Part shown: positions 43,909 through 53,038 of the stretch, piece after piece
Position numbering within the stretch: position 1 is the stretch's first letter
Layout of the letters: each line of letters starts with the position of its first letter
DNA from: Marinimicrobium sp050113635
Lineage (GTDB): Bacteria > Pseudomonadota > Gammaproteobacteria > Pseudomonadales > Cellvibrionaceae
Length of the DNA: 64,000 nucleotides
Assembly (NCBI RefSeq): GCF_050113635.1
Contig: NZ_JBNJLT010000004.1
Span: forward strand, 124,001-188,000
Direction: 5' to 3'
Position numbers and translations under genes: made by a program
Notes under the pieces: model-generated
Database searches by the model: none
What the model was told of the DNA's origin: nothing
Seen by the model: only the letters and a program-made list of their open reading frames with translations

Positions 43909-44242
43909 CAGACAAAGTCACCCTGTATTATGAACGATAGTTTTCGTTAGAAAGGTAAAGACGATTGAGTAGAGCTAGCACAAGCTTGATACTTGTTCGA
44001 AGCAGTTTGTTTTCGGATTGCAGGAGATTAGGCTATTAACATAGATTTAACTCCCCAAGAATAGGAAGTTCTCCCAACCTTGTTGGTTCCATATCTCTCT
44101 TTGCCTATCATTGGTAATGATACACCGGGAGGAGAAGAGGGGCAAGCTGAGCTCTTTCTCAAGAGCCATGTTCAGACGAAAAATGATGCTCGGCCGAAAA
44201 AGAGAAAACCTAGCCAGGAATGACATGCTCGGAGGTTGTGGC
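43909..44242. other. intergenic region upstream of the polysaccharide run
   Basis: This 334-base stretch holds no convincing gene. It should contain the minus-strand promoter of the kinase-nucleotidyltransferase-WavE-ligase run. It is AT-rich on the left and becomes GC-richer near 44230, so the edge of the transferred block probably lies here. A plus-strand frame from 44111 is only the antisense of the NADAR gene. Confidence 0.6.
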
Positions 44243-44707
44243 CTAACTGTCGCTAATCTTATCCCGCACGGCCATCAACACTTTCCCGTACTGATTCTGC
44301 CCACGCAGATCTCGCCCAAGCCCCCAGAAATAATCGTAAAGCGACACTTCCAGAATGTCCTCTTCCCCGGTGGCCAGCAGGGCCTCGGCGAAGTCAGGGT
44401 GTACTTGGCACTGCGTGTAGATAGCGCGGGTCATGGCGACGGTGCGTATCTTTTCCCAATCCTTGCGCGGGCGCTTGAGCCAGCCGCGGCCTATTTTCCG
44501 GGCCTGCTCAGCGGTAGCGGCGTTGCGGATGGCATCGGCTCGCGGGCGCCCTGGGTATTTCATGGCCTGATACTAGTGCTCGGCGGTGGGCCATTCAAAG
44601 CCGTCGAGTTCGAAGGGCCGAACAACCGTGCAGCCCAGAAGGTCGTCCGGTTGCAGGCGCGCCACCTTGATGGCGTTTTCCTGAGAGGATGGCTGAAACA
44701 GGCTCAT
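44243..44707 (-). pseudogene. NADAR (YbiA-like) gene interrupted by one in-frame amber codon
   Basis: The minus strand encodes a complete NADAR domain of about 153 residues except for a TAG at 44573-44575. Before it: MSLFQPSSQENA to FELDGFEWPTAEH; after it: YQAMKYPGRPRADAIRNA, TAEQARKIGRG and FWGLGRDLRGQNQYGKVLM. Both parts share one frame. The family consensus here is 'WPT.EHYYQA.K', so TAG replaces a Tyr codon by a single base change. NADAR proteins act on ADP-ribose-type N-glycosides in NAD metabolism and DNA ADP-ribosylation repair. The downstream half could restart at ATG (44563) but would lack the conserved Glu-His. A sequencing error is possible. Confidence 0.85.
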
Positions 44708-44772
44708 GTGGATTGAAGTCTCTCGAATACAGGTTGACCGCAGCAGTGTAACAGAGACGGTCCACGTAGGCC

Positions 44773-45786
44773 CTAGGGTAAGAGCCAGCGGGTTTTGGCG
44801 GAGCGGGACAGCTGCCAGCTCAGCGCCAGTGCCCCACCCCCACTGAGCAGAACCCACAAGGGAATGACCCAGGCGGGGTGGCCGCCGTGCCAGCCGAATG
44901 TTTTCATGGGCCACAGGAAAATCGGATGAAGAATGTAGATGCCCAGGCTGTATCGGCTGATGAACTGAACGACCCGGTAGGCGCGTTCGGACAGCTTATC
45001 GGCCAGTGCACGGCACAGCACGAAGATCATGCTGGCGGCGAAGATAACGTTCAGGGTTTTGTAGGACAGCCAGCGTTTAAAGCTGTAGTCGCCGCTATCG
45101 AGGCAGAGCAGCGTGACGGCGGCGACGGTGGTCACCAGAGCGGCGATGCCAGCCAGGGTAAACAGCCCGACACTCCAGGCATTGATTGGCACCTTTTTGT
45201 AGAGCACGTAGCCGAGCGGCAGGTATCCGCTGAACAGCCACAGGTTGAACTCCCAGGGGCCGTCAACGTAGAACAAATACAGCGCGGAGGTGGTCAGCCA
45301 CAGCGCCAGGTAGATATACAGCACCGGGTCGTAGTCGTTCCTGGCCAGCCATTGGAACAGAGGTGCAATGAAGTACAGCGGAATGAAGTAGTAGAAAAAT
45401 CCCAAATGGTAGTAAGTGGCATGGTGGGGACTGTCCATCAGGGCATGTTTGGCGGATTCGGCGTCGTACCCCATGGCGGTCCAACCCGAAAACCAAGCGT
45501 AAAACAGTGACCAGACGATGAACGGTAACAGCACTTTTGCCAACCGTCGCTTCACATAGTATTGCGGGTTGAACGGCCTCGGGTCGCTGACCAGCAGCGC
45601 GCCGGTGACCAGAATAAACACCGGCACGGCCCATCGGCTGATGCCATTGATGGTGGTGGCTGTGAGCCACTCGGAAAACGGAATGCTGCCCAGCAAGTCG
45701 CGATAGGGAGCGAGTACGTGGATGGCGATAACGGCAACGGCGGCCAGACAGCGCAGCAGGTCGAAAAAACGCACCCGTTCGGTCAT
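44773..45786 (-). CDS. acyltransferase family 3 membrane protein (OafA/WecH-like)
   Basis: A 337-residue protein with about ten membrane helices. The N-terminus RVRFFDLLRCLAAVAVIAIHV carries the conserved Arg and the His of this family; SRYSLGIYILHPIFLW near residue 280 is another landmark. These enzymes transfer acetyl or other acyl groups to sugars of the cell surface. Its position between the polysaccharide run and ExoD fits surface glycan modification, though its GC-rich composition matches the chromosome rather than the transferred block. It ends 66 bases before the broken NADAR gene. Confidence 0.88.
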   Translation of the reverse strand: MTERVRFFDLLRCLAAVAVIAIHVLAPYRDLLGSIPFSEWLTATTINGISRWAVPVFILVTGALLVSDPRPFNPQYYVKRRLAKVLLPFIVWSLFYAWFSGWTAMGYDAESAKHALMDSPHHATYYHLGFFYYFIPLYFIAPLFQWLARNDYDPVLYIYLALWLTTSALYLFYVDGPWEFNLWLFSGYLPLGYVLYKKVPINAWSVGLFTLAGIAALVTTVAAVTLLCLDSGDYSFKRWLSYKTLNVIFAASMIFVLCRALADKLSERAYRVVQFISRYSLGIYILHPIFLWPMKTFGWHGGHPAWVIPLWVLLSGGGALALSWQLSRSAKTRWLLP

Positions 45787-45930
45787 GGTGTAGTTCTCTT
45801 ACGGTCTCGGTCCATCAGGCCATAAGAGCGACGCGCGGGCCTGATACTGCATTGCCCCGTCAGTGGGGCAATATTCATGTTGATGGCTTTACGTTGTGCG
45901 GCGGATTAGAGATCAGGCGACGAAAATGGT

Positions 45931-46530
45931 TCAACCAAAAACGGCGTACACGACGGCTGTGACGCTGGCACCGGTAAAGCTAAACGCCAAAAAAGCGAGT
46001 AAACCGTCCCGCCCAATTAATGCCAGACCAAAGAGCGTCAGCACGGCGCCGGCGAGGTTGGCGCTGAACGGAATAAATTCCATGGCCGGTATCAGCAATG
46101 CGACCGCTAAACTGGCGAGCGCCACAAAGCGGGTGGGCAAGTAGCCACGAATCAGGAAGGTCAGGCGCGGTCGTACCAGTCGGTCAACAAAGCGTGCCGG
46201 TTTACGCGAGAGGTTTAATGCCTTGAACAGCGTTTGTGTCCGGATGGAACGGCAGAGTATCCACTGCGGCAGCCAGAAATGTTCCCGATGCAGCAATAAC
46301 TGCACGGAGATAAGCAGCACCATGAGCGCACACAGGCTGGGGACGCCGGGGATGTCACCAATGAGAGGCGCGAGAATAATCAGCCCCATCAATAGCAGAA
46401 CAGGGCCGAACGAGCGCTGCCCGATAGCATCCATGATCTGGTCAATGGAAATGCGTTCATGCTCCCGCGCTACGTTACCCACCCGGTCCAGAACCTCTTC
46501 CAGGGTGGCTACATGCTCGTGATCGCTCAA
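45931..46530 (-). CDS. exoD: ExoD family membrane protein
   Basis: A 199-residue protein with four or five hydrophobic segments. ISIDQIMDAIGQRSFGPVLLLMGLI and PGVPSLCALMVLLISVQLL are the ExoD core. ExoD was found in Rhizobium as needed for exopolysaccharide production and alkaline tolerance; the mechanism is unknown. I chose TTG at 46530 because AAGGAGA lies 7 bases upstream and the N-terminus then fits the family; in-frame ATG codons at 46566 and 46569 lack a ribosome binding site. Confidence 0.82.
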   Translation of the reverse strand: MSDHEHVATLEEVLDRVGNVAREHERISIDQIMDAIGQRSFGPVLLLMGLIILAPLIGDIPGVPSLCALMVLLISVQLLLHREHFWLPQWILCRSIRTQTLFKALNLSRKPARFVDRLVRPRLTFLIRGYLPTRFVALASLAVALLIPAMEFIPFSANLAGAVLTLFGLALIGRDGLLAFLAFSFTGASVTAVVYAVFG

Positions 46531-47037
46531 ACAGTGTTCTCCTTGCAATGATAACGGGTCGGCCATCATAACGTTTATGGCGATTATAGCGTCGCGATAC
46601 AAGGCGAAAGTGTGAAGTGTGTTTCAGGACCGAAACAATGCGGCAGGGGAAGTCAGCCCGCTGTCCTTGCGGGCTTGTTCCGACATGCATCGTCCTTGAA
46701 GTGGGTATTCCTCCTTGGGTTATTCGTCGTCCTTGGCGAGCGCCCCTGCGCCAGGCCTTCCTGGGCCAATCGTCTCAGACCGTCAAGCGGTGACCGAGAA
46801 AAGCCTGTGCCGCGTATACCTTCCTTGAGCACGAGCAAGCAGGCGGTAACTGAGCGACTGCAGGGTAAAACGTACTCAGGCGATGTTTGGATCACCCGGT
46901 GCGTTAATTCTTTCATAAGCAGGCACCATGCCATGCGAAGCAAGTCGTTGTTTGCCAAGGTATTCATTGAGAGCCGTGGTGTGGTGTGGTCGCCGTTTGT
47001 AAAACCCCTCGACTCTGTTGATGCTCGATTTTGTTGA
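46531..47037. other. non-coding region with short GTCCTTG repeats
   Basis: About 500 bases without a believable gene. Between 46671 and 46740 the word GTCCTTG or a close variant (TCCTTGG) occurs four times, with small hairpins nearby such as CCAGG-CCTTC-CCTGG (46752-46766). The look is that of degenerate intergenic repeats. Frames of 104-141 codons on both strands here have odd composition and no ribosome binding sites. Confidence 0.5.
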
Positions 47038-47946
47038 CTAATGAGTGGTGGTCGGTCCCTGATAAGGACGCACCTGATAACCGCGTTTTTTCAACGCGGC
47101 AAGCAGGCTGTGTTCTCCGGCCAGATGCAATGAGCCGACCAGCACCAGTTCCACCGCTTCATCGTTGAACAGCCGTTCAATTTCCGGCAGCCATTCGGCG
47201 TTGCGTTTCACCATCAGGATGTCATACATCTCGGGCGCTTCTCGCCGCATGGGTGCGCCCAGCTCCTGGTCCAGAGCGTCCAGATCGCCTCGTCTCCACG
47301 CGTCGACAGTGCTGGTCATCAGCTCGTCGAAACGTTTCAGATCCGCCAACGTGGCCTCGATAATGTCGTCACCATTCTGCCCCGAGAGGGCTTCCATGTA
47401 GCTCAATACCGCGTCGGAGTCTTCCAGGTAACCGGTGGGCAGGCCGTCGCGGTGGGCGCGATTTAAATAATAGGCATCCACGCCATCGCTGATGCCTTTT
47501 TGCTGCGCCGCCATGACGGTCATCACCATGCTGACAAAGGCCGGATCAAATCCCAGGAAGTTCTGCACCGGGAACCCGTTGGTTTCAGAATAGGCCTTGA
47601 GGCGCTCCCACACGGTGGGGCTGAGTTCGGTGTTCAGAGATTTGCCAGGCGGGTACAGCATGGCCTGCATCAGGCGCTGGGCGAATTCAGGCTTCTGGAC
47701 CGCCACCAGATCGGCCTCCAGATATAGCGCGTCCGCCTCGTCATACGCGGCATCAAACGCGTCGGGCAACGGAAATTCATCCGGGTGCAAGAGATGGATG
47801 GTGCCACCGAGCAGTACCCGATGATCGCCTTTACTGACTTCGTAAAGCGTGGTCCCCGCCAGCGCCGATGACAGGGGCATCAGCGCGAATACCGCGAGCA
47901 GGCATTGCAGTAGGCGGGAAAGCGCTGTGAACCGGTGGTTAAGCAT
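47038..47946 (-). CDS. TraB/GumN family protein, secreted
   Basis: A 302-residue protein with a Sec signal peptide (about residues 1-30, cut after SALA). Two conserved TraB/GumN motifs are visible: LLGGTIHLLHPDEFPLP near residue 45 and LVLVGSLHLAGEHSLLAAL near the C-terminus, with paired GxxH residues thought to form a Tiki-like metalloprotease site. The function in bacteria is unproven. The ATG at 47946 has AAGGAGAAGG upstream; the frame extends to 48003 but would bury the signal. Confidence 0.9.
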   Translation of the reverse strand: MLNHRFTALSRLLQCLLAVFALMPLSSALAGTTLYEVSKGDHRVLLGGTIHLLHPDEFPLPDAFDAAYDEADALYLEADLVAVQKPEFAQRLMQAMLYPPGKSLNTELSPTVWERLKAYSETNGFPVQNFLGFDPAFVSMVMTVMAAQQKGISDGVDAYYLNRAHRDGLPTGYLEDSDAVLSYMEALSGQNGDDIIEATLADLKRFDELMTSTVDAWRRGDLDALDQELGAPMRREAPEMYDILMVKRNAEWLPEIERLFNDEAVELVLVGSLHLAGEHSLLAALKKRGYQVRPYQGPTTTH

Positions 47947-48179
47947 GACCTTCTCCTTCGTTGAGCGGCCTTCATTATAATCGACGGGCAAGCGGACGGA
48001 CACACGCCGATTTTGATGACTGCCGCCTGTCGAATTAGCCCACTCTCTACCTACCGCTGATCGATTCGTTGACTCTCAAAGGCGGGAATGTTGCGGCGGT
48101 TAATTGCGACGGTACTCCCGTGGCCGCCTACAGTCCCAATCCCCGTTGTATGGCGGGTGCGACGCCTTAATCAGAGGGG

Positions 48180-50510
48180 CTACTTTTTCTTCAGAGCCTC
48201 TTGCAGCAGCGCGCCCATGCTTCCCATTGAGGGCTGTTGGCCGCCCTGCCCTCTCGGGTTACCGCCGCCCTTGCCTTTCGGCGCGCGACGTGAGCCACCG
48301 CCTTTGGCACCCTCGGTTTTTTCGCCCGGCTGGTCGTCCATCCGCATGGACAGGCCGATACGGTTGCGCGGTACGTCCACCTCCATCACTTTGACTTTCA
48401 CCACGTCACCGGCTTTCACCACATCGCGCGGGTCTTTGACGAAGGTATTGGACAGCGCGGAAATGTGGACCAGGCCGTCCTGGTGAACACCGATATCCAC
48501 AAAGGCACCGAAGTTGGTCACGTTGGTGACGGAGCCTTCCAGAATCATTCCCGGCTCCAGGTCCTTGATGGTATCCACGCCGTCCTGGAACTGGGCGGTC
48601 TTGAACTCCGGGCGCGGGTCGCGGCCGGGCTTATCCAGCTCGCTGATGATGTCGGTCACCGTCGGCACACCAAAGGTCTCGCTGGTGTAGTCCGCCGCTT
48701 TGAGCGTTCTCAGGAAGGCTGAGTCACCAATCAGCCCTTTGAGCTGACGCTGGTTTTTCTCGGCGATCACTTCCACCACGCGATAGGCTTCCGGGTGAAC
48801 GCCAGAGGCATCCAGCGGGTTGTCGCCATTGGCGATGCGCAAAAAACCAGCGGCCTGCTCGAACGTTTTCTCGCCCAGGCGTGGGACTTTTTTCAAATCA
48901 TTGCGCGAGCGAATCACACCATTGGCATTGCGAAATTCCACAATGTTGTTGGCCAGGGTCTGGTTCAGGCCGGACACCCGGGCCAGCAGTGGCGCGGAAG
49001 CGGTGTTCACCTCGACACCGACAGCGTTTACACAGTCCTCTACGACCGCGTCCAGTTCACGCGCCAGCTGGGTTTGTGACACGTCGTGCTGATACTGACC
49101 CACGCCGATGGATTTGGGATCAATCTTCACCAGCTCCGCCAGTGGGTCCTGCAATCGGCGGGCAATGGAAATGGCGCCGCGAATGGTGACGTCCAGATCC
49201 GGGAACTCCTTGGCGGCAAATTCCGAAGCCGAGTACACCGAGGCGCCGGATTCGTTCACCATCACACTTTTGGCGTTCAGGTCGCTGTGTTTTTTCAGTA
49301 CTTCCTGCACAAATTTCTCGGTTTCCCGCGAGGCGGTTCCGTTGCCAATGGCGATCAGCTCCACGTTGTGTTTCTTGCACAACGCTACGATGACTTTTTC
49401 CGCTTCCGCGATCTTGAACTGAGGCGCGGTGGGGAAAATGGCGCCGTGATCGAGCACTTTGCCGGTGGCGTCCACCACGGCGACTTTCACGCCGGTGCGC
49501 AGTCCGGGGTCCAGGCCGATGGTGGCTTTTTGCCCGGCGGGAGCCGCCAGCAGCAGATCTTTGAGGTTGGCGGCGAACACTTTGATGGCCGCTTCCTCGG
49601 CCTGCTCGCGCAGCTCGCCCAGCAAGTCGGTTTCCAGGTGTGTCAGCAGCTTGACCCGCCAGGTCCAGCGCACCACTTCTTTCAGCCAGGTGTCCGCCGC
49701 CCGGCCCTGGTCGCGAATCTCCCAGTGCTCGGCGACCATGCCCTCACAGGGATGGGCCGCGCTGCGGTCTTCTTCGTCGCCCAGCGTCAGGGCCAGCGTT
49801 AGTACGCCTTCGTTGCGACCACGGAACATGGCCAGCGCACGGTGGGAGGGAACGCTTTTGAGCGGTTCGCTGTGCTCAAAATAATCGCGGAATTTTTGCA
49901 CATCCTGGGATTGATCGGACTCCTTGCCGGGTGAAACCTTGGCGGTCAGGTTGGATTCCTGCTTAAGAAAGTGGCGCAGCTTGCCCAGTAGCTCCGCGTC
50001 TTCGCTGAAACGCTCCATGAGGATGTACTTAGCGCCGTCCAGGGCGGCCTTGGCATCGTCGATTTTGTGCTCGGGATTCAAGTACTTGGCCGCTTCGCTG
50101 TCCGGGTTGAGTGTCGGATCGGCCTGCAGTGCGTCGGCCAGCGGTTCCAGGCCCGCCTCAATGGCGATTTGACCTTTGGTGCGGCGCTTGGGTTTGTAGG
50201 GTAAATAGAGGTCTTCCAGGCGGGTTTTGGTATCGGCGGCTTTGATGTCGCGTTCCAGCTCCGGGGTCAGCTTTTCCTGCTCGGAGATGCTTTTGAGAAT
50301 GGCCTCGCGGCGATCTTCCAGCTCCCGCAGGTAGCGCAACCGCTCTTCCAGCGTCCGCATCTGGGTATCGTCCAGCCCGCCGGTGACTTCTTTCCGGTAG
50401 CGGGAAATAAACGGCACGGTAGCGCCTTCGTCGAGCAGGGCCACGGCGGCGGCCACCTGTTGCTCCTGACACTTCAGTTCTTCGGCAATTCTCTGGGAGA
50501 TGCGGATCAT
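48180..50510 (-). CDS. tex: Tex family RNA-binding transcription accessory protein
   Basis: A 776-residue protein of standard Tex layout: N-terminal helical region (ISQRIAEELKCQEQQVAAAV), a YqgF-like RNase H fold (ATIGLDPGLRTGVKVAVVD), helix-hairpin-helix motifs (NNIVEFRNANGVIRSRNDLKKVPRLG) and a C-terminal S1 domain (PGMILEGSVTNVTNFGAFVDIG). A Gly/Lys-rich tail ends the protein. Tex binds nucleic acid and acts with RNA polymerase. The ATG at 50510 gives the family N-terminus; a GTG 9 bases upstream is in frame. Confidence 0.96.
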   Translation of the reverse strand: MIRISQRIAEELKCQEQQVAAAVALLDEGATVPFISRYRKEVTGGLDDTQMRTLEERLRYLRELEDRREAILKSISEQEKLTPELERDIKAADTKTRLEDLYLPYKPKRRTKGQIAIEAGLEPLADALQADPTLNPDSEAAKYLNPEHKIDDAKAALDGAKYILMERFSEDAELLGKLRHFLKQESNLTAKVSPGKESDQSQDVQKFRDYFEHSEPLKSVPSHRALAMFRGRNEGVLTLALTLGDEEDRSAAHPCEGMVAEHWEIRDQGRAADTWLKEVVRWTWRVKLLTHLETDLLGELREQAEEAAIKVFAANLKDLLLAAPAGQKATIGLDPGLRTGVKVAVVDATGKVLDHGAIFPTAPQFKIAEAEKVIVALCKKHNVELIAIGNGTASRETEKFVQEVLKKHSDLNAKSVMVNESGASVYSASEFAAKEFPDLDVTIRGAISIARRLQDPLAELVKIDPKSIGVGQYQHDVSQTQLARELDAVVEDCVNAVGVEVNTASAPLLARVSGLNQTLANNIVEFRNANGVIRSRNDLKKVPRLGEKTFEQAAGFLRIANGDNPLDASGVHPEAYRVVEVIAEKNQRQLKGLIGDSAFLRTLKAADYTSETFGVPTVTDIISELDKPGRDPRPEFKTAQFQDGVDTIKDLEPGMILEGSVTNVTNFGAFVDIGVHQDGLVHISALSNTFVKDPRDVVKAGDVVKVKVMEVDVPRNRIGLSMRMDDQPGEKTEGAKGGGSRRAPKGKGGGNPRGQGGQQPSMGSMGALLQEALKKK

Positions 50511-50678
50511 AAACAGCACCTGAATCCTGCGGTCGGTTAATAGACAAGGCGCTCATTATCCGCAATTGCGGCGGTCAGACCAGTCTTGTTTTTGACGGGA
50601 TTTTGTGAGAGCGGGTATTGAGCGAATAAGGATTTCCATGGCCGTCGCAGGCGCGACCCCTCATTTTCATACAATGAC

Positions 50679-50719
50679 TTGTCAGCCTCCAATTTGGTGA
50701 TATAGTTATGTATATCACC
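50679..50719 (+). promoter_or_regulatory. promoter and GntR-type operator upstream of the GntR-ABC operon
   Basis: TTGTCA (50679-50684) and TATAGT (50701-50706) are spaced by 16 bases, a good sigma-70 promoter. A perfect dyad, GGTGATATA-N6-TATATCACC at 50696-50719, overlaps the -10 box. Such a site just before a GntR/YtrA regulator gene fits autorepression of the operon. Confidence 0.75.
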
Positions 50720-50739
50720 GTCTCACCAAAGGAACCCTT

Positions 50740-51132
50740 TTGACCATTATCTGGACTGACAATCAGCCGATTTATCGCCAGCTTTACGAGCGCATCGTGC
50801 TGTTGATTCTGCGTGGGGAAGTGGCGGAAGGCGAACCGTTGCCATCGGTGCGCCAGCTGGCCGCGGACTACCAGATCAACCACTTGACGGTCGCCAAGGC
50901 TTATCAGCTTCTGGTGGATGAGGCGGTCGTGGAAAAACGGCGCGGGCTGGGGATGTTTGTGCTGGACGGCGCCCGCGAGCGCCTTCTGGGCCGAGAGCGG
51001 GCGGATTTACTGGATCGGGAATTACCGGATCTGGTGACGCGCGCGCGCGCGCTGGGAATACGCCCGGCCGCTCTAAAAGATGCGTTGGCCACGCTGTGTG
51101 GCGAAGACTCTGGAAAGGAGGAACGTGAATGA
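50740..51132 (+). CDS. GntR family regulator, YtrA subfamily
   Basis: The 130-residue product has an N-terminal winged helix (PIYRQLYERIVLLILRGEVA, LPSVRQLAADYQINHLTVAK) and only a short C-terminal dimerisation part, the mark of the YtrA group that usually controls ABC transporter operons. It starts at TTG after AAAGGA. A perfect palindrome over its promoter is the likely operator. Its stop overlaps the ABC ATPase start by 4 bases, so regulator and transporter are made together. Confidence 0.92.
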   Translation: MTIIWTDNQPIYRQLYERIVLLILRGEVAEGEPLPSVRQLAADYQINHLTVAKAYQLLVDEAVVEKRRGLGMFVLDGARERLLGRERADLLDRELPDLVTRARALGIRPAALKDALATLCGEDSGKEERE

Positions 51133-52016
51133 CAGCCGTTATTGAAGCGCGTGGTCTGCGCAAGGCTTATGGCGGGAAAGCGGTGCTGAAAGGGGTGGAT
51201 TTGACGCTGCAGCCGGGTCGGATTATGGGGCTGATCGGCCCCAACGGCGCTGGCAAAACCACGCTACTCAAAGGCATTCTTGGTCTGGCGGAGATGGAGG
51301 GTCATCTGGAAGTGCTGGGCCTGAACCCCCGAAAGCAGCGCACACGCTTAATGGAAAGCGTGTCCTTTATCGCGGACACGGCGATTTTGCCGCGCTGGCT
51401 TAAGGTCAGCGAGGCGCTGGCCTACCTGGAGGGGGTTCATCCCAGGTTTGACCGCACTCGCGCCGAGGGTTTTCTGGCCAATACGAACATCTCGCGCCAG
51501 AGCCGGGTGGGAGAACTCTCCAAGGGCATGATGACGCAGCTGCACCTGGCGTTGATCATGGCCATTGACAGCCGCTTGCTGGTGCTCGATGAACCGACAC
51601 TGGGGTTGGATATTCTTTACCGCAAGCGTTTTTACACCAGTTTGCTGAACGATTATTTCGATGAGGACAAAACCATTCTGATTACGACGCATCAGGTGGA
51701 GGAGATTGAGCACTTGCTCACGGATGTGATGTTTATCGGTGACGGCGAGATTCGGCTCAACCGTTCGATGGCGGATATTGAGCAGAGTTTCGTTGAGCTC
51801 AGCGTGGGGCGTGAACGATTGGACGAGGCGCTGGCCTTGGGTCCCATGCACCGACGTGCCCGGCTCGGTGGAGAAATTCTGCTGTATAAAGGCGTCGCAG
51901 CGGAGCGTTTAGCGCCTTTGGGTGAGGTGGGTACACCTTCCTTGACCGATCTGTTTGTCGCGCACCTGGACGATACAGCGGCGAAACCGTTGGCGGATGG
52001 GAGGGGAGCGCCATGA
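51129..52016 (+). CDS. ABC transporter ATP-binding protein
   Basis: A 295-residue ATPase: Walker A in GPNGAGKTTLLKGILGL, signature-like VGELSKGMMTQLHLAL, Walker B in RLLVLDEPTLGLDI, switch His in ITTHQVEEIEHL. The LSKG signature differs from LSGGQ but is common in two-component exporters of the YtrB/CcmA type. It pairs with the permease encoded next (4-base overlap). Cargo unknown; drug or cell-envelope stress export is typical for YtrA-controlled systems. Confidence 0.94.
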   Translation: MTAVIEARGLRKAYGGKAVLKGVDLTLQPGRIMGLIGPNGAGKTTLLKGILGLAEMEGHLEVLGLNPRKQRTRLMESVSFIADTAILPRWLKVSEALAYLEGVHPRFDRTRAEGFLANTNISRQSRVGELSKGMMTQLHLALIMAIDSRLLVLDEPTLGLDILYRKRFYTSLLNDYFDEDKTILITTHQVEEIEHLLTDVMFIGDGEIRLNRSMADIEQSFVELSVGRERLDEALALGPMHRRARLGGEILLYKGVAAERLAPLGEVGTPSLTDLFVAHLDDTAAKPLADGRGAP

Positions 52017-52981
52017 GTCGGTTGAATAATCATTCCTGGTTCAATGCACTGTGTCGGCGCTCGCTGGTGACCCAGTATCGGCGGGAATTCTGGGAAGCTC
52101 GCGGCAGTTTTCTGAAAACACCGCTATGGATCGCTGTGGTGGTGGCTGCCCTGTTGATTATGGCCATAGCGAGTTCCGGGCTGGAGTTGAACCGGGCACT
52201 GGACCAGTTGCGAGCTACACCCGAGGAGCTTCAACAGCTTGAGGGTGGTGCTGATTTGATGCGTGCGCTGGTGCGCGGCGACTTGTTCGGCAGTCACCCA
52301 AAACTGTTGCGAACCGCGCTGCTGGGGATTGGAGTGCCCTTCGTTCTGGTATTGTTGCTGGTCAGCCAGACCTATTTGTTGAGCTGCCTGAACCAGGATC
52401 GGCGTGATCGCAGCATTCTGTTCTGGAAATCCCTGCCGGTGTCAGAGACCAGTGTGGTGCTGACCAAACTCGGTTTCGGGGTGTTGGTGGGACCGGCGGT
52501 GTTCATTGCCGCTTCATTGGTGGTCGGTTTGCTGCATCTGCTGATGCTGGTGGGCTATGTGAGCTGGCAGTTGGGGGTGGACCTGCCTAACCTGGGTGTG
52601 CTGCTGGTTACTTTTTTGGGGCACGGCGCGGGATTGGTGTCGGGTTGGCTGCTGTTCTCACTGTGGTTTCTGCCGTTGTCCGCCTGGTTGCTGTTAGCGT
52701 CGGCGTGGTCGCGTAAATCGCCTTTCCTGATGGCGGCGCTGCTTCCGTTGTGCCTGGTGGTGGTCGAGCTGTGGCTGCTGCACAGTGGGCACTTCTGGGG
52801 CGCGATTAGCCGCGCCGGGCACCGTGCCATGGATGTTCTGGTTCGTTCCCAGATTCAGCCGGATCAATGGGTAACGCTGTGGGCGGATACTCTGACAGAC
52901 CCTGCGCTGTGGTTGGGTCTTCTGGTTTCCGGAATCCTGACGGGCCTTGCTGTGTGGCGTAGAAATAATCATTATGAATGA
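52013..52981 (+). CDS. ABC transporter permease
   Basis: A 322-residue membrane protein with six predicted helices (first at about 39-57, others between 100 and 310). Its cytosolic N-terminus (LVTQYRREFWEARGSFLKTP) and RRDRSILFWKSLPVSETSVVLTKL-type loop fit ABC-2 permeases: the stretch RSILFWKSLPVSETSVV is characteristic. It forms the exporter with the ATPase upstream. A hairpin starts at its stop codon. Confidence 0.9.
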   Translation: MSRLNNHSWFNALCRRSLVTQYRREFWEARGSFLKTPLWIAVVVAALLIMAIASSGLELNRALDQLRATPEELQQLEGGADLMRALVRGDLFGSHPKLLRTALLGIGVPFVLVLLLVSQTYLLSCLNQDRRDRSILFWKSLPVSETSVVLTKLGFGVLVGPAVFIAASLVVGLLHLLMLVGYVSWQLGVDLPNLGVLLVTFLGHGAGLVSGWLLFSLWFLPLSAWLLLASAWSRKSPFLMAALLPLCLVVVELWLLHSGHFWGAISRAGHRAMDVLVRSQIQPDQWVTLWADTLTDPALWLGLLVSGILTGLAVWRRNNHYE

Positions 52982-53002
52982 AGGCTTGCGGTGGCAAGCC
53001 TT
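52981..53002 (+). terminator. hairpin between the ABC and RND parts of the operon
   Basis: AAGGCTTG and CAAGCCTT form a perfect 8-bp stem with a 6-base loop beginning at the last base of the permease stop codon. No T-run follows, so it may lower rather than stop transcription into the RND genes 37 bases downstream. Confidence 0.45.
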
Positions 53003-53038
53003 ACTGGCGTCTTGACTCAATAATAAGGAGACTGTTCG

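Noticed and set aside
44111..44716. Plus-strand 201-codon frame
   Set aside because: It is the antisense of the NADAR gene, whose family match and codon pattern are clear on the other strand.
46612..47037. Overlapping frames of 141 and 104 codons on opposite strands
   Set aside because: No ribosome binding site, odd composition, and the DNA contains short repeated words; treated as non-coding.
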